Assembly: GCA_031280375.1 (NCBI GenBank)
Contig: JAITGU010000013.1
Location: 1 to 40,330 of the forward strand
Direction of reading: 5' to 3'
DNA from: Candidatus Methanovirga procula
GTDB taxonomy: Archaea; Methanobacteriota; Methanobacteria; Methanobacteriales; Methanobacteriaceae
DNA: 40,330 nt
Shown: in pieces, positions 26,157-34,360 of the stretch
How positions within the stretch are numbered: the stretch's first letter is position 1
Layout: every line of letters starts with the position of its first letter
The notes under the pieces: model-generated
Told to the model about the DNA's origin: nothing
Database searches by the model: none
What the model saw: the letters and a program-made list of their open reading frames with translations, nothing else
Translations under genes and position numbers: made by a program

Positions 26157-26549
26157 TTAATGAACTCTTTTTATTCCTTTTTGATTATTAAAATGTTTAT
26201 CAAATGAAACTATCTCACTAATATTCAATTCTCCCATTAAAACTATGTATATGTGGTCAAAAAAAGGAAATCTTTTTTTGGAATTTAAAACATTATTTAA
26301 TGCTTTATCATAGAAATAATGGTCTTCTATAACTGTGTAATTACTAAATAATTCTTCATAAATTTTTTTGATAAAATTTCTATCTAATTTCAGTTTTTGT
26401 TCTAAAATATTAATTGTCTCTCCAATTACTAATCTGGAAATTATTTGCTCTCTATCTTCTATTATCTCAGCTATTTCCAAACTTCTTTTATGATGTTTTT
26501 CTTTTTCAACATAATAAGAAACAATATAATTTGTATCAAGAAATATCAT
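26157..26549 (-). CDS. PIN-domain ribonuclease toxin, VapC type
   Basis: 130 residues with the four PIN acidic residues: D5 (MIFLDTN), E44 (IGETINIL), D98 (FPFFDHIY) and D117 (SFDKHF). VapC toxins cut tRNA or rRNA when freed from their antitoxin. The ATG directly follows the antitoxin stop (TAA ATG), and the ribosome site GAGGAG lies within the antitoxin's last codons, so the two are translationally coupled. The gene appears intact, one of the few complete toxins in the window. Confidence 0.88.
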   Translation of the reverse strand: MIFLDTNYIVSYYVEKEKHHKRSLEIAEIIEDREQIISRLVIGETINILEQKLKLDRNFIKKIYEELFSNYTVIEDHYFYDKALNNVLNSKKRFPFFDHIYIVLMGELNISEIVSFDKHFNNQKGIKRVH

Positions 26550-26843
26550 TTATTCTCCTCTTCTTGAATCATTAATTAATTCAACTGCATCAAAAGTATT
26601 TTTGACTTTAATAAAACCAGCTAATTCTTTTTTTCGTGATTTGTCTGGGTTAAAGGTTTTTTTATTAGCGATTAAATAGTCAGGAATTTTATTTTTTTTT
26701 TCTTCTTCTTCTAAACCTTTTTTTAAATACTCATTAATGATTTCAGTTTGTGTGGACTTTTTATTTATAGCAATTACTTTAATGCTTTTAATAATATCTT
26801 TATCAATATTTAAAGTAGTTCTTAATCTATTTTTAGTTTCCAT
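26550..26843 (-). CDS. RHH-type antitoxin of the PIN toxin
   Basis: 97 residues. RLRTTLNIDKDIIKSIKVIA then TQTEIINEYLKKGLEE is a ribbon-helix-helix domain that should bind the operon promoter. The C-terminal FIKVKNTFDAVELINDSRRG is the likely toxin-binding tail. It is the first gene of the pair with a GAGG site upstream and stops one base before the toxin ATG. Confidence 0.82.
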   Translation of the reverse strand: METKNRLRTTLNIDKDIIKSIKVIAINKKSTQTEIINEYLKKGLEEEEKKNKIPDYLIANKKTFNPDKSRKKELAGFIKVKNTFDAVELINDSRRGE

Positions 26844-27487
26844 AATAAAACCTCAAAATATATGACTATATGCAAATTTAATTTATGCATATAATTATGT
26901 ATTATTGTATATAAATACTTATAGGATAATGTGTTTCAAAGAGAAAAATCATATTAAAAAAATTAAATAGTTATAAATTAATCTATTCCATTTGTCTTTA
27001 AAGTTTCCTTCAAACTTTTTAAAAAACGAAAACTTCGTTTTCTAAGTTTCTTGCTCTACTCGAAACAACAGGAATTTCATTCCATAAGTTTCTCGCTCCG
27101 CTCAAAACAAACGGAGAATAGCGGAAAATTTGTGTTCTAAGTTTCTCACGACCTTCAAAACAGCAGGAATTTCATTCCCTAAGTTCCTCACTTTGTTCGG
27201 AACCAAAGATTTTCCTAAGTTCATATTACTATGTCAGAACTTAGGTTAAATATATTAACTAATACTTGAAAGATTTTTATTTTCTGTGGCTTTGTGCAAG
27301 TCTAATTGTTTTTTCAGTTTTCATATGAAATTAAATTAAAGTATTACATTTTTTTTTTTTTATATGATTTTAATGTTTTGAAATAGTAAATAGCTGTTTA
27401 AAACACCATGTTTTTTCCATCGGCTTTTTATAATGATATTTTAAATCTTTAAATAGGAATAAGTTAAAAACATAAAAGAGTAAAGTA
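26844..27487. other. intergenic region carrying the hairpin array
   Basis: It starts with the AT-rich promoter region of the antitoxin (palindromic TATGCATATAATTATG around 26895), continues with the hairpin array at 26999-27245, and ends in AT-rich sequence before the promoter of the 33-residue ORF. No coding frame was seen. Confidence 0.5.
26999..27245. repeat. hairpin repeat family B, tandem array of about five units
   Basis: Units begin TAAGTTTCT at 27043, 27085, 27138 and TAAGTTC at 27180 and 27216, with a related AAGTTTCCTTCAAAC start near 26999; spacing is 42, 53, 42 and 36. In each unit an outer stem (GTTTC...GAAAC, or GTTCC...GGAAC with both arms changed) is followed by a second small palindrome such as GGAATTTCATTCC or AACGAAAACTTCGTTTT. 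A single unit lies at 18756-18803 on the other strand. Not CRISPR: spacers are not unique and the units are structured. Confidence 0.75.
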
Positions 27488-27518
27488 TTTATATGAGTTA
27501 TGCAGAACCATATAAAAA
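27488..27518 (+). promoter_or_regulatory. TATA boxes upstream of the 33-residue ORF
   Basis: TTTATATG at 27488-27495 and TATAAAAA at 27511-27518 are both plausible TATA boxes and would give leaders of about 90 and 68 bases. Confidence 0.35.
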
Positions 27519-27557
27519 GGTCATGATTTTTAGGTTTGCACAAAACTTCAAAAAAAG

Positions 27558-27575
27558 AAGCATTTTAAAATGCTT
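27558..27575. promoter_or_regulatory. perfect 18-bp palindrome in leader
   Basis: AAGCATTTTAAAATGCTT is an exact palindrome about 35 bases before the start codon of the small ORF, inside the predicted leader and just before the ribosome site. It could be an operator on DNA or a hairpin in RNA. Confidence 0.5.
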
Positions 27576-27592
27576 TCCAGACCAATTCAAGC

Positions 27593-27603
27593 AAAGGAGG
27601 TGA
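27593..27603 (+). promoter_or_regulatory. strong Shine-Dalgarno sequence
   Basis: AAAGGAGGTGA is an almost full match to the complement of the archaeal 16S 3' end, five bases before ATG at 27609. It is the strongest ribosome site in the window. Confidence 0.8.
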
Positions 27604-27608
27604 ACAAT

Positions 27609-27710
27609 ATGAACCCAATAATGACTAAAGCAACATGGTGTGACCCACCTTCAAATCCAGAAGCTGTACCTTTTTTCGGAGGAGGTTTAGATTACTTATC
27701 AATAATATGA
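27609..27710 (+). CDS. 33-residue peptide, unrecognised
   Basis: Begins MNPIMTKATWCDPPSNPEA and ends in a hydrophobic tail after FFGGGLDYLSII. It has one Cys, a proline-rich middle and a GGG. The case for translation is the near-perfect ribosome site, two candidate TATA boxes and a palindromic leader, all unusual for this AT-rich spacer. A second GGAGGAGG lies inside the gene but no credible ORF follows it. Downstream is the truncated copy of the membrane protein. It could be a leader peptide, a small regulatory or secreted peptide, or the start of a gene cut off by the duplication; nothing shows which. Confidence 0.55.
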   Translation: MNPIMTKATWCDPPSNPEAVPFFGGGLDYLSII

Positions 27711-27785
27711 TATCCACATTTAATTTATTGAATTTTACAAAATTTGCAATATCTTAGGTGCATGAGCCTTTTTAGAAACTTTTTT

Positions 27786-28092
27786 ATTCTCTAATTCAAA
27801 AATATGGTTTAAATTTTGTAGATAATATTTTACAATACATAATCTGTATTTCTTATGGGAGTTACATACTCTTTAATTTATTTACAAAGACTAAAGTAGT
27901 TTTAATTACAACAGAAACAGAAGATATGGATGGAAATCCAATTGAGTTTAATAATATTAATGATTTAGATAATCTAATTCAGTAGCATTGATAATTTTAA
28001 TGTTTAATTATTCTTCTTTTAATGTCCAATAACATCTTTTTGGAGATATTATTGCTTTATCCTTAATTATTATTTTTTTAATGTCCAATAGC
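27786..28092 (+). repeat. segmental duplication, copy 2
   Basis: Nearly identical partner of 25362-25670. It covers the 3' half of the membrane protein gene and runs into the 3' end of the intact winged-helix gene at 28070. Within it the winged-helix 3' end itself occurs twice (TAATGTCCAATAACATC at about 28020 and TAATGTCCAATAGCATC at about 28079). Confidence 0.85.
27787..27985 (+). pseudogene. 5'-truncated copy of the two-span membrane protein gene
   Basis: Reads SLIQKYGLNFVDNILQYIIC through VVLITTETEDMDGNPIEFNN and ends in DNLIQ. It lacks the first two thirds including the start. Its ending is probably the original one, since the full-length gene at 25109 stops early through an extra T. 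Confidence 0.8.
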
Positions 28093-28249
28093 ATCTTTTT
28101 GGAGATATTATTGTTTCATCCTTTTTAAGTTCTTTCATAATTTTATCAACTTCTTTTTTTTCAACACCAGAAATTTCGGCAACTTTATTTGCGTTAAGAG
28201 GATCTTCTGATTCTTTAAATGCTTTAATAACTTTTTCTTTATTATTCAT
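28070..28249 (-). CDS. small winged-helix DNA-binding protein
   Basis: 59 residues, MNNKEKVIKAFKESEDPLNA then KVAEISGVEKKEVDKIMKEL and a wing ending RCYWTLKK. This is a compact winged helix-turn-helix like those common in methanogens. The ATG at 28247-28249 is chosen because AGGTGAT lies just before it; the in-frame GTG nine bases upstream is part of that site. C-terminal fragments of a paralogue occur at 25597-25641 and about 28020-28065. Confidence 0.7.
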   Translation of the reverse strand: MNNKEKVIKAFKESEDPLNANKVAEISGVEKKEVDKIMKELKKDETIISPKRCYWTLKK

Positions 28250-28379
28250 ATTTATCACCTAAAATTATTTTTTTATAATTATTTAAAACACTTTTTTGCT
28301 TTTAATATGGTATTTTATCTAACTTTAATAATACATATTTTTTTACATTTTTTTTAATTAAATATATGGTCTTTGTTAA

Positions 28380-29078
28380 TTAATTATGTTCTTTTTTTAA
28401 ATCATATTTTAAACTTTTTTCGATAAGTTCAACTTTTTCTAAAGTATTTTTTGTTTTATAAACTAAAATTTCTACTCCTTCTTTCTCTGCTTCTACTAAT
28501 GTTTCTCCAAATTCTGGATCATTACTCCAGTTTGGTTTAAAGCTATTTCCATTAGGGTGTTGGATTAAAAAGAATACAATTGCTCTATGGCCTTGTTTTT
28601 TAGTAGCTATTAATTCTTTCAGGTGCTTTCTCCCTCTCTCGGTTGGGGCATCAGGGAATTTAGCAATACAATCTTCGACTAAAGTCACTCCTTTAACTTC
28701 AATGTAGGCTTCATTATCTTCATCGTCAAATATGTATATATCTATTCTTGATTTTCCAAAAGTTTTTTCCTTACTGTAATGATTGTATGATCTAAGTTCT
28801 TTTATTTTACCTTTTTTTACACTGTCATAAACAATATTGTTTGCTTCTTGTGAATATAAAGATACTAATACCCCATTATTCATTACAAAATGAAGGGAAT
28901 ATTTTGTTTTTCTTTTAGGATTGTTATTTGGTAGTATGTAAACAATAGCTCCATACAATAATAATTCTTTACATCTTCCAGTGTTTGGAACATGAGCAGT
29001 CACATCTTTGCCATCAATATCTACAATAGCTATGAAACGATTTGGTCTTTCTTTAAATATTCCTTTAACATATTTCAT
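28380..29078 (-). CDS. sfsA: SfsA family DNA/RNA-binding nuclease-fold protein
   Basis: 232 residues, full length. An N-terminal OB-like part (RPNRFIAIVDIDGKDVTAHV, PNTGRCKELL) is followed by a PD-(D/E)XK-like domain with RIDIYI and AYIEVKGVTL and the family block FPDAPTERGRKHLKEL. SfsA was named for effects on sugar fermentation in E. coli; in archaea its role is not settled. It lies 44 bases downstream of the agmatinase stop on the same strand and may share its transcript. Confidence 0.9.
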   Translation of the reverse strand: MKYVKGIFKERPNRFIAIVDIDGKDVTAHVPNTGRCKELLLYGAIVYILPNNNPKRKTKYSLHFVMNNGVLVSLYSQEANNIVYDSVKKGKIKELRSYNHYSKEKTFGKSRIDIYIFDDEDNEAYIEVKGVTLVEDCIAKFPDAPTERGRKHLKELIATKKQGHRAIVFFLIQHPNGNSFKPNWSNDPEFGETLVEAEKEGVEILVYKTKNTLEKVELIEKSLKYDLKKEHN

Positions 29079-29122
29079 AGAAATACTCTTTATTATTTTT
29101 ATTTTAGTATTATATTAGAAAG

Positions 29123-30001
29123 TTAGATTAGTGTTAAAAAATCATAAACTATTTTTGCAGTAGTCACAGCAGAAGGATCTCCCAGTGTTTTAGAGGATAA
29201 TTCTACAATATCAAATCCAACAATATCTTTTTTAGTTGTTATCTTTAAAAGCTCTTCAAAGTCAGATAGGTTAATTCCATTAGGAACAGGGTTTCCAACT
29301 GATGGTATGTATGCTGGATCAAATGCATCACAGTCTATAGAAAGGTAGACTGGACCTTCAATAGCTAAAATCTCCTTTTTAATAGTGTTTAATTCTTTAA
29401 AATTTTTAGAAGAAAATATTTTAATATTTTCATTGTTTTTTACTAATTCATATTCTTCTTTTGATGATGAGCGAACACCCAGTTGAAGAATATTTTTAGG
29501 GTTTAAATCATAGATTCTTTTCATCACTGTTCCATGAGAATATTTTTCACCTTGATATGTATCCATCATATCCATATGAGCATCAAAATCGATTATTGTA
29601 AGTTTATCAAGATCAATTTTATTGCTTAATCCTTTAATAGCTGGATAACTTATAGTGTGTTCTCCTCCTAAGAGTAATGGTTTGAGATTTAAGGAAGTTA
29701 ATTCAGATACACTATCTTCAATCATTTGGGATGTTTTACTCCAATTTCCATAAATTACATCAATATTTCCCAAGTCAAAAAATGGTGTTTGGAGTTCTTT
29801 TTTGAATGTGAAGTTGTATCTTTCAAATGAAAAAGAACTTTCTCTTATGAGTGTTGGGGCTGATCGTGAACCAGTGTGATATGAACTTGTACTATCAAAA
29901 GGAACTCCTAAAATGCCCCACCCAATTTCAGTTCGAGACTTTAATTCATGAGGATGTTTAGAAAAAGCAAATTTCCCTGGATTGTAGGTATTTAAAAGCA
30001 T
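29123..30001 (-). CDS. speB: agmatinase (ureohydrolase family)
   Basis: 292 residues. All manganese-binding blocks are present: GGEHT (112-116), DFDAHMD (138-144) with SHGT following, and SIDCDAFDP (221-229). It hydrolyses agmatine to putrescine and urea, the archaeal route to polyamines after arginine decarboxylase. PVPNGI after the last motif is typical of agmatinases. It reads in the same direction as SfsA downstream and the TIGR00300 protein upstream, from which 248 gene-free AT-rich bases separate it. Confidence 0.9.
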   Translation of the reverse strand: MLLNTYNPGKFAFSKHPHELKSRTEIGWGILGVPFDSTSSYHTGSRSAPTLIRESSFSFERYNFTFKKELQTPFFDLGNIDVIYGNWSKTSQMIEDSVSELTSLNLKPLLLGGEHTISYPAIKGLSNKIDLDKLTIIDFDAHMDMMDTYQGEKYSHGTVMKRIYDLNPKNILQLGVRSSSKEEYELVKNNENIKIFSSKNFKELNTIKKEILAIEGPVYLSIDCDAFDPAYIPSVGNPVPNGINLSDFEELLKITTKKDIVGFDIVELSSKTLGDPSAVTTAKIVYDFLTLI

Positions 30002-30249
30002 AAAAAATCAATGTTGTGATGGCTTTGTTGTAATAAGTTTTTATAATTAATATTATGATATAGAATAAAAATTTTAAATAATATTTTTTTTATCTGCTTG
30101 ATTATTTTTTTATTTTTATTCTTATTTTATTTTAATATTGATTTAAAATTTTAATAGGTTTTATTATAATTAAGTTAATATAATTTATTGATTAAAAATA
30201 AAAGGTAAAGATTTGAATTAGATAAGTTTTGTATTATTATTTACTATAA

Positions 30250-31470
30250 TTATTTATTAATAAGTTCTTGATAAAGAAGAGGCAAAAATGTGCCTATATC
30301 TGTTACAATACTGACTACTTGAGCACTGCCACGGTCAGAGAGTTTTGTTACTGTTGAAGGATTAATATCTACACAAATACTTTTAACTTTTGATGAGATT
30401 ATATTTCCAGTAGCTATTGAATGCAACATTGTGGCTATCATAATAACCATATCAATATCTTGTGAATAATGCCTCATAATCTCTTGAGCTTCAACAGAGT
30501 CTGTTATCACATCAGGAAGCGGTCCATCATCCCTGATTGAACCAGCTAAAACATAAGGAACATTATTTTTAATACATTCGTACATAATACCTTTTTTCAA
30601 AACACCATTTTCAACAGCATCTTTAATAGATCCTTGAGTATTAATTTCGTTAATGGCTCTGATATGATTTCTATGACCTTTATTGACGGCATTTCCTGTT
30701 TTTATACAAACTCCAAGTGATGTTCCATAAAGTGCATTTTCAATATCGTGAGTTGCTAATGCATTTCCTGCAAATAAATAATCAATAAAACCATTTTTAA
30801 TTATTTTGGATAGTAAATAAGCTGAACCAGTATGAACAATAGCTGGACCACATACAATAGCTATTTTTCCACCATTTCCCTTAATTTCTTTTATTTCATC
30901 AGCAATATTTTTTATCATAGATTTCAATGGTTTTTCTGATGAAACATCACTGTTCATAAATTCAAAAACACCTTTTTTACCTCTTGGTCTTTGTGGAGGA
31001 GTAACTTTAATACCTTCTCTTCCAACAACAATTAAATCTCCCTTTTTAACTTTAGAAATAGTTTTACAAAAGGCTCGTTTATTAACTTTATCTATTGTTA
31101 TCATACAATCCATTTCAATATTCTCAACTAAAAGCCAATCACCATCATATAAAATGTGTGTGGTGTGGTTTGTTGTTGAATAAAAATCAGGTGGAACAAC
31201 TTTATCTTTAGGAGATTTTATTAACTCAACTTCATTTATTTCAGATATTGAAGCTCCTATTTCACTTAATTCATCCAAAATAGAATCTAATAAGTTAGGG
31301 GTATCAGCAGAAACGATTATTCTTGCTTTACTGATATCTGATTTTTTTTTCCCAACTTCAAATTCAAGAATTTTAAAGTCTCCACCTTGATTCATGATTA
31401 TATCTAATGCTTTTGGTAAGATTAAAGAATCAATAATATGACCTTGTAATATAATCTCTCTTTGATTCAT
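30250..31470 (-). CDS. TIGR00300 (LOR/SDH region) family, archaeal ornithine cyclodeaminase-like
   Basis: 406 residues. The N-terminal about 110 residues are the LOR/SDH-type domain ([19 protein letters not shown]); the C-terminal part binds NAD with [20 protein letters not shown] and has the conserved [21 protein letters not shown] and [12 protein letters not shown]. Methanogen members of this family have been shown to act as ornithine cyclodeaminase (ornithine to proline and ammonia), so a role in proline synthesis is likely. Placement near agmatinase puts two arginine/ornithine-linked enzymes together. Confidence 0.8.
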   Translation of the reverse strand: MNQREIILQGHIIDSLILPKALDIIMNQGGDFKILEFEVGKKKSDISKARIIVSADTPNLLDSILDELSEIGASISEINEVELIKSPKDKVVPPDFYSTTNHTTHILYDGDWLLVENIEMDCMITIDKVNKRAFCKTISKVKKGDLIVVGREGIKVTPPQRPRGKKGVFEFMNSDVSSEKPLKSMIKNIADEIKEIKGNGGKIAIVCGPAIVHTGSAYLLSKIIKNGFIDYLFAGNALATHDIENALYGTSLGVCIKTGNAVNKGHRNHIRAINEINTQGSIKDAVENGVLKKGIMYECIKNNVPYVLAGSIRDDGPLPDVITDSVEAQEIMRHYSQDIDMVIMIATMLHSIATGNIISSKVKSICVDINPSTVTKLSDRGSAQVVSIVTDIGTFLPLLYQELINK

Positions 31471-31565
31471 TTTTTCATCTTTAGAATTAATGTTTAATAG
31501 TTAATAAAATATGTTAATGGTTTGTAAATAAGAATTTATATATTTCTTTGTGAACTCGTTGAACA

Positions 31566-31694
31566 ATTACCAAAAATCAAAGATTTTTGTAATTATGGAA
31601 ATTACCAAAAATTGCTTTGCAATTTTTGTAATTATGAAAATCTTCGATTTTCAGTAATCTTCGATTTTCAGTAATCCGAAGGATTTTCAGTAAT
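31566..31694. repeat. hairpin repeat family A, five to six hairpins
   Basis: ATTACCAAAAATCAAAGATT, then a hairpin with core TTGCTTTGCAA, then AAAATCTTCGATTTTCAGT repeated in part and a final CCGAAGGATTTTCAGTAAT. The match to 12341-12450 is almost complete. It abuts the MITE at 31695. Confidence 0.8.
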
Positions 31695-31878
31695 GAGACT
31701 GTAAAAAAGTGTGGGGGTTCATGAAAATCATGTTTTATATAAACGAAAATCAAAGATTTTCTAAATTCAAAACGAAGAATTAATTCTTCTAAATTGAAAA
31801 ATAAGTTTTCAATAATAAAAAATTTTGAATTAAAGAAATCATGAAAATTGAAAAACCTCCACAAAAGTTTACAACCTC
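31695..31878. mobile_element. MITE family 1, 184-bp copy
   Basis: Left end GAGACTGTAAAAAAGTGTGG; reverse complement of the right end GAGGTTGTAAACTTTTGTGG. The interior holds AT-rich hairpin-like sequence. The minus-strand open frame across it is chance. Confidence 0.6.
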
Positions 31879-31965
31879 TATATATGATTTTCATTTATTA
31901 TAAAATTTTGCTTTATATTATTATATAAGATAACTATAATTTTATTGGATTTAAATTTTCTTAAA

Positions 31966-32074
31966 GATGATGTTGCACGAATATTTCGATATTTTCCTCT
32001 ATTTCTGATATTCATTGTTGTGAATATAAATGATTGATGAATATTTTTTCAAAGTTTTTGAAAAAAGAACTCTA
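31966..32074. mobile_element. end fragment of the IS1182-like element
   Basis: GATGTTGCACGAATATTTCG through AAAAAAGAACTCTAA is nearly identical to the left end of the element at 34361. Nothing of the rest remains. Confidence 0.6.
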
Positions 32075-32344
32075 AACTAAACACTTACAACATCTGCTTG
32101 AATGTAGCTTATCATAATTCAACATAGTGTCAAGACAACTTAATTTAGTAAGATTTACTTAATCGTATTTAATTATTGGAAAATTGATAACCTGTAAAAT
32201 TTCAGTAAAACTTTTTTTTTTTTTTTATTTGAAAATATTAATCTTACTTGAAAATATTAATTTTCTTAAGTAATAATGATATAAATGAACTAATACAAGA
32301 TAAAATATTACTCAATAAAAAAAATTTGTTGAGAAAAATTTTTT

Positions 32345-33241
32345 ATGGAGGAATATATTATTACTACAAGATATTGATCCATTAGAGGACTTTCTGTTTC
32401 CCAGTACATGGCAAGTGAAGGCATGGAGAGACAACTAAAATCATTCATTAATGCAGTGCTTAAAGAAAACAACGATTTAATTGAATTTATAGAAATCATT
32501 GAAAATAAACTAATTTCAGCCGAAATTAAAGGACAAAAGAATTGTATCCTTGATTTAAGATCAGTCGCATCTGATGGAAGACACTTCATAATAGAAGTGC
32601 AAAGACAAAACCAATACCACTTCAAAAAAAGAAACTTACTGTATTTGGCGAAAGAATACTCTAATTCAGCTAAAAAAGCGAATTAAAATATTTAAAACCA
32701 TATATATTGATTAATATATTGGATTTTAACTTTTGTAAAGATGACCTACCCAACCAAAAGTTTAATATAGTAGGCAAAACAAACGAATGTCTATACTCAG
32801 ACTATCTGACAATATACAATATAAACATTCCAGCATTTAGACAACTGAAAGAAAAAGACTTGAAAAATCCGTTACACAGATGGATAATAATTCTTTGATA
32901 AAAAAAGCACAAAAAAAATTATAGATAAGGTGATTGACATGGATGAAGACATAAAAGCAGCAGATGCGAAATTCAATGAACTACTCTCAGATGAAAAAGC
33001 TTTTCACGACTATCAAATGAGACAATTAGCAAAAATGGAATTAGAAAGCGAACTAAACCACAGCAGAAAACAAGGTAAAATAGAAGGAATAAAAGAAGGA
33101 ATAATAAAAGGAGAGCAAAAAGGAAGGAATGAAGGTAAGTTAGAAATAGCAATCAATCTTTTAAGTAAAGGAATGGAATTAGTTTTGGTCAGTGAAATCA
33201 CAACTATCCCGATTTCAAAACTTAAAAATTTAAAACACTGA
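32345..33241 (+). pseudogene. PD-(D/E)XK family transposase (Rpn/TIGR01784 type), frameshifted
   Basis: Three or more frames combine into one protein of about 290 residues. DIDPLEDFLF (start region, near 32360), then EGMERQLKSFINAVLKEN, the core CILDLRSVASDGRHFIIEVQ (D...E-x-Q), KTNECLYSDYLTIYNINIP, and the C-terminal acidic helix with KQGKIEGIKEGIIKGEQKG, the family's typical KxEGxxEG repeats. Shifts lie near 32400, 32670 and 32900. Rpn proteins are nucleases linked to recombination and phage defense. Confidence 0.75.
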
Positions 33242-33677
33242 TTTTAAAAAAATTAGGATGATATGAGTTAAACTTTAAAAAAACTATTAACTTTCTCCAT
33301 ATCAATAAACATCAATAACATAAAAGGTACAGTACCCCAAAAAATGTAAAAAAAAAAACAAAAACACTTTTACGAATTACTTATAATGGTAATGTTCTCT
33401 CTCAAAAAGGATATTGAAACATTTTAACTCATTGAATTTAAATAATCTACATTGAGACAGTCCAACAACACAAATTCATGAAAAATGACTTGCTCCATTT
33501 TCAATTTAAATACTTGTACGATCTTGATTCGCATGAAAAATAATTGTTAGACAAACTCTTGTATTTAATGAAATTCTATCTGACAAATGCTGATTTCAGA
33601 AAACTTATTTTTTAAAATCTTACAAATTAATTTATCTTGACAATAGTATATAATAAAAAAAATCATAAAGGAATAAT
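33242..33677. other. intergenic region with a MITE family 2 copy
   Basis: The MITE is at 33454-33556; the remainder is AT-rich with no gene. Confidence 0.5.
33454..33556. mobile_element. MITE family 2, diverged copy
   Basis: GACAGTCCAACAACACA at the left and TAATTGTTAGACAAACTC at the right are imperfect inverted repeats. The interior TTGCTCCATTTTCAATTTAA is shared with 6212-6316. Confidence 0.6.
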
Positions 33678-33941
33678 ATGGTAAATATAATAATAAAAGA
33701 TAAGCTATTAAATAAAATAGAGATATTAGCAAGTAGAAATAATAAGAACACTACTGATTTTATTAATGAAACTTTAGAAAAAGCATTAAACGAAGAGTAT
33801 ATTAATGGTGTGCCATTAGAAGACATAGCTGAGGAATTAGGACTAACAGTTGGAGGACTTAAAAAACAATTAGAAGAAGCTGAAGCTGAAGAAAGTATAC
33901 TTTTGGATGTTGATAACCTTGAAAAAGAACTTGGGTTATGA
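33678..33941 (+). CDS. antitoxin-like RHH protein upstream of RelE
   Basis: 87 residues: a ribbon-helix-helix-like start (VNIIIKDKLLNKIEILASRN, TTDFINETLEKAL) and an acidic C-terminal region with EDIAEELGLTVGGLKKQLEE. Its stop overlaps the start of the RelE-type gene, the normal layout of an antitoxin-toxin operon. The toxin is broken, so this is another orphan antitoxin. Confidence 0.7.
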   Translation: MVNIIIKDKLLNKIEILASRNNKNTTDFINETLEKALNEEYINGVPLEDIAEELGLTVGGLKKQLEEAEAEESILLDVDNLEKELGL

Positions 33942-34200
33942 ATTAAAAATCAAACCATCAGTTATAAAATACTTGCAAAAATCATCTAAAAAGAACTATG
34001 ATGACTAGAAAAGCATAATTACTTGTTTAAAGAAAATCACTAATAATCCTTATGATTCTGAAGCTATTAAAGGAGTTAAAGATAAAAGAAAAAAAGTAAG
34101 GCAAGGAAATTACAGAATAATTTTTAGAGTATTTGAAAATGAAACTCCCAAAATTATGATTATTCTTATAGTGCTTGTTGCACAACTCGCTTTTCAGTGA
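33931..34200 (+). pseudogene. RelE/ParE-family toxin with nonsense codon and element at its 3' end
   Basis: From a TTG at 33931 it reads GYELKIKPSVIKYLQKSSKK, has an in-frame TAG at 34006-34008, then ITNNPYDSEAIKGVKDKRKK and VRQGNYRIIFRVFENETPKI. The GNYRIIF block is the RelE hallmark. The last native residues are replaced after IMIIL by codons of the MITE beginning near 34167, ending in TGA at 34198-34200. The toxin would be inactive on both counts. Confidence 0.8.
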
Positions 34201-34320
34201 ACAAAATATATTTTAATAAAATATTATTAAAAATTTTTTAATTAGTAATCCATATATTTAATATTGTTCAATTTAATTTAAATATTAATTGAACAAAAAT
34301 AATTGTGCAACAGCCTCTTA
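34167..34320. mobile_element. MITE family 3 inserted in relE
   Basis: TATAGTGCTTGTTGCACAAC on the left; the right end's reverse complement is TAAGAGGCTGTTGCACAATT. No gene. These ends match 7802-8039 and 34361-34936. Confidence 0.65.
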
Positions 34321-34360
34321 TAGGTAAAAGATCCAATGTTTATAAAAAAATAAGATATTA

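Larger units (their letters stand above)
31471..32344. other. mobile-element debris between core genes
   Basis: Gene-free. In order: hairpin repeats (31566-31694), a complete family 1 MITE (31695-31878), an IS end fragment (31966-32074), then AT-rich sequence up to the Rpn pseudogene. Confidence 0.6.

Noticed and set aside
26999-27245. CRISPR array
   Set aside because: The repeats are imperfect, internally palindromic, of uneven spacing, and the stretches between them are themselves small palindromes shared between units; no cas genes lie nearby.
27558-27603. known riboswitch upstream of the small ORF
   Set aside because: Only one palindrome and a ribosome site are visible; no conserved aptamer core was recognised.
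27609-27710. lasso peptide or other modified peptide precursor
   Set aside because: A GGG and an Asp are present, but there are no processing, modification or export genes nearby, so only an unassigned small ORF is claimed.
31577-31894. 105-residue minus-strand protein
   Set aside because: It spans the hairpin repeats and the MITE; its composition is that of translated AT palindromes.
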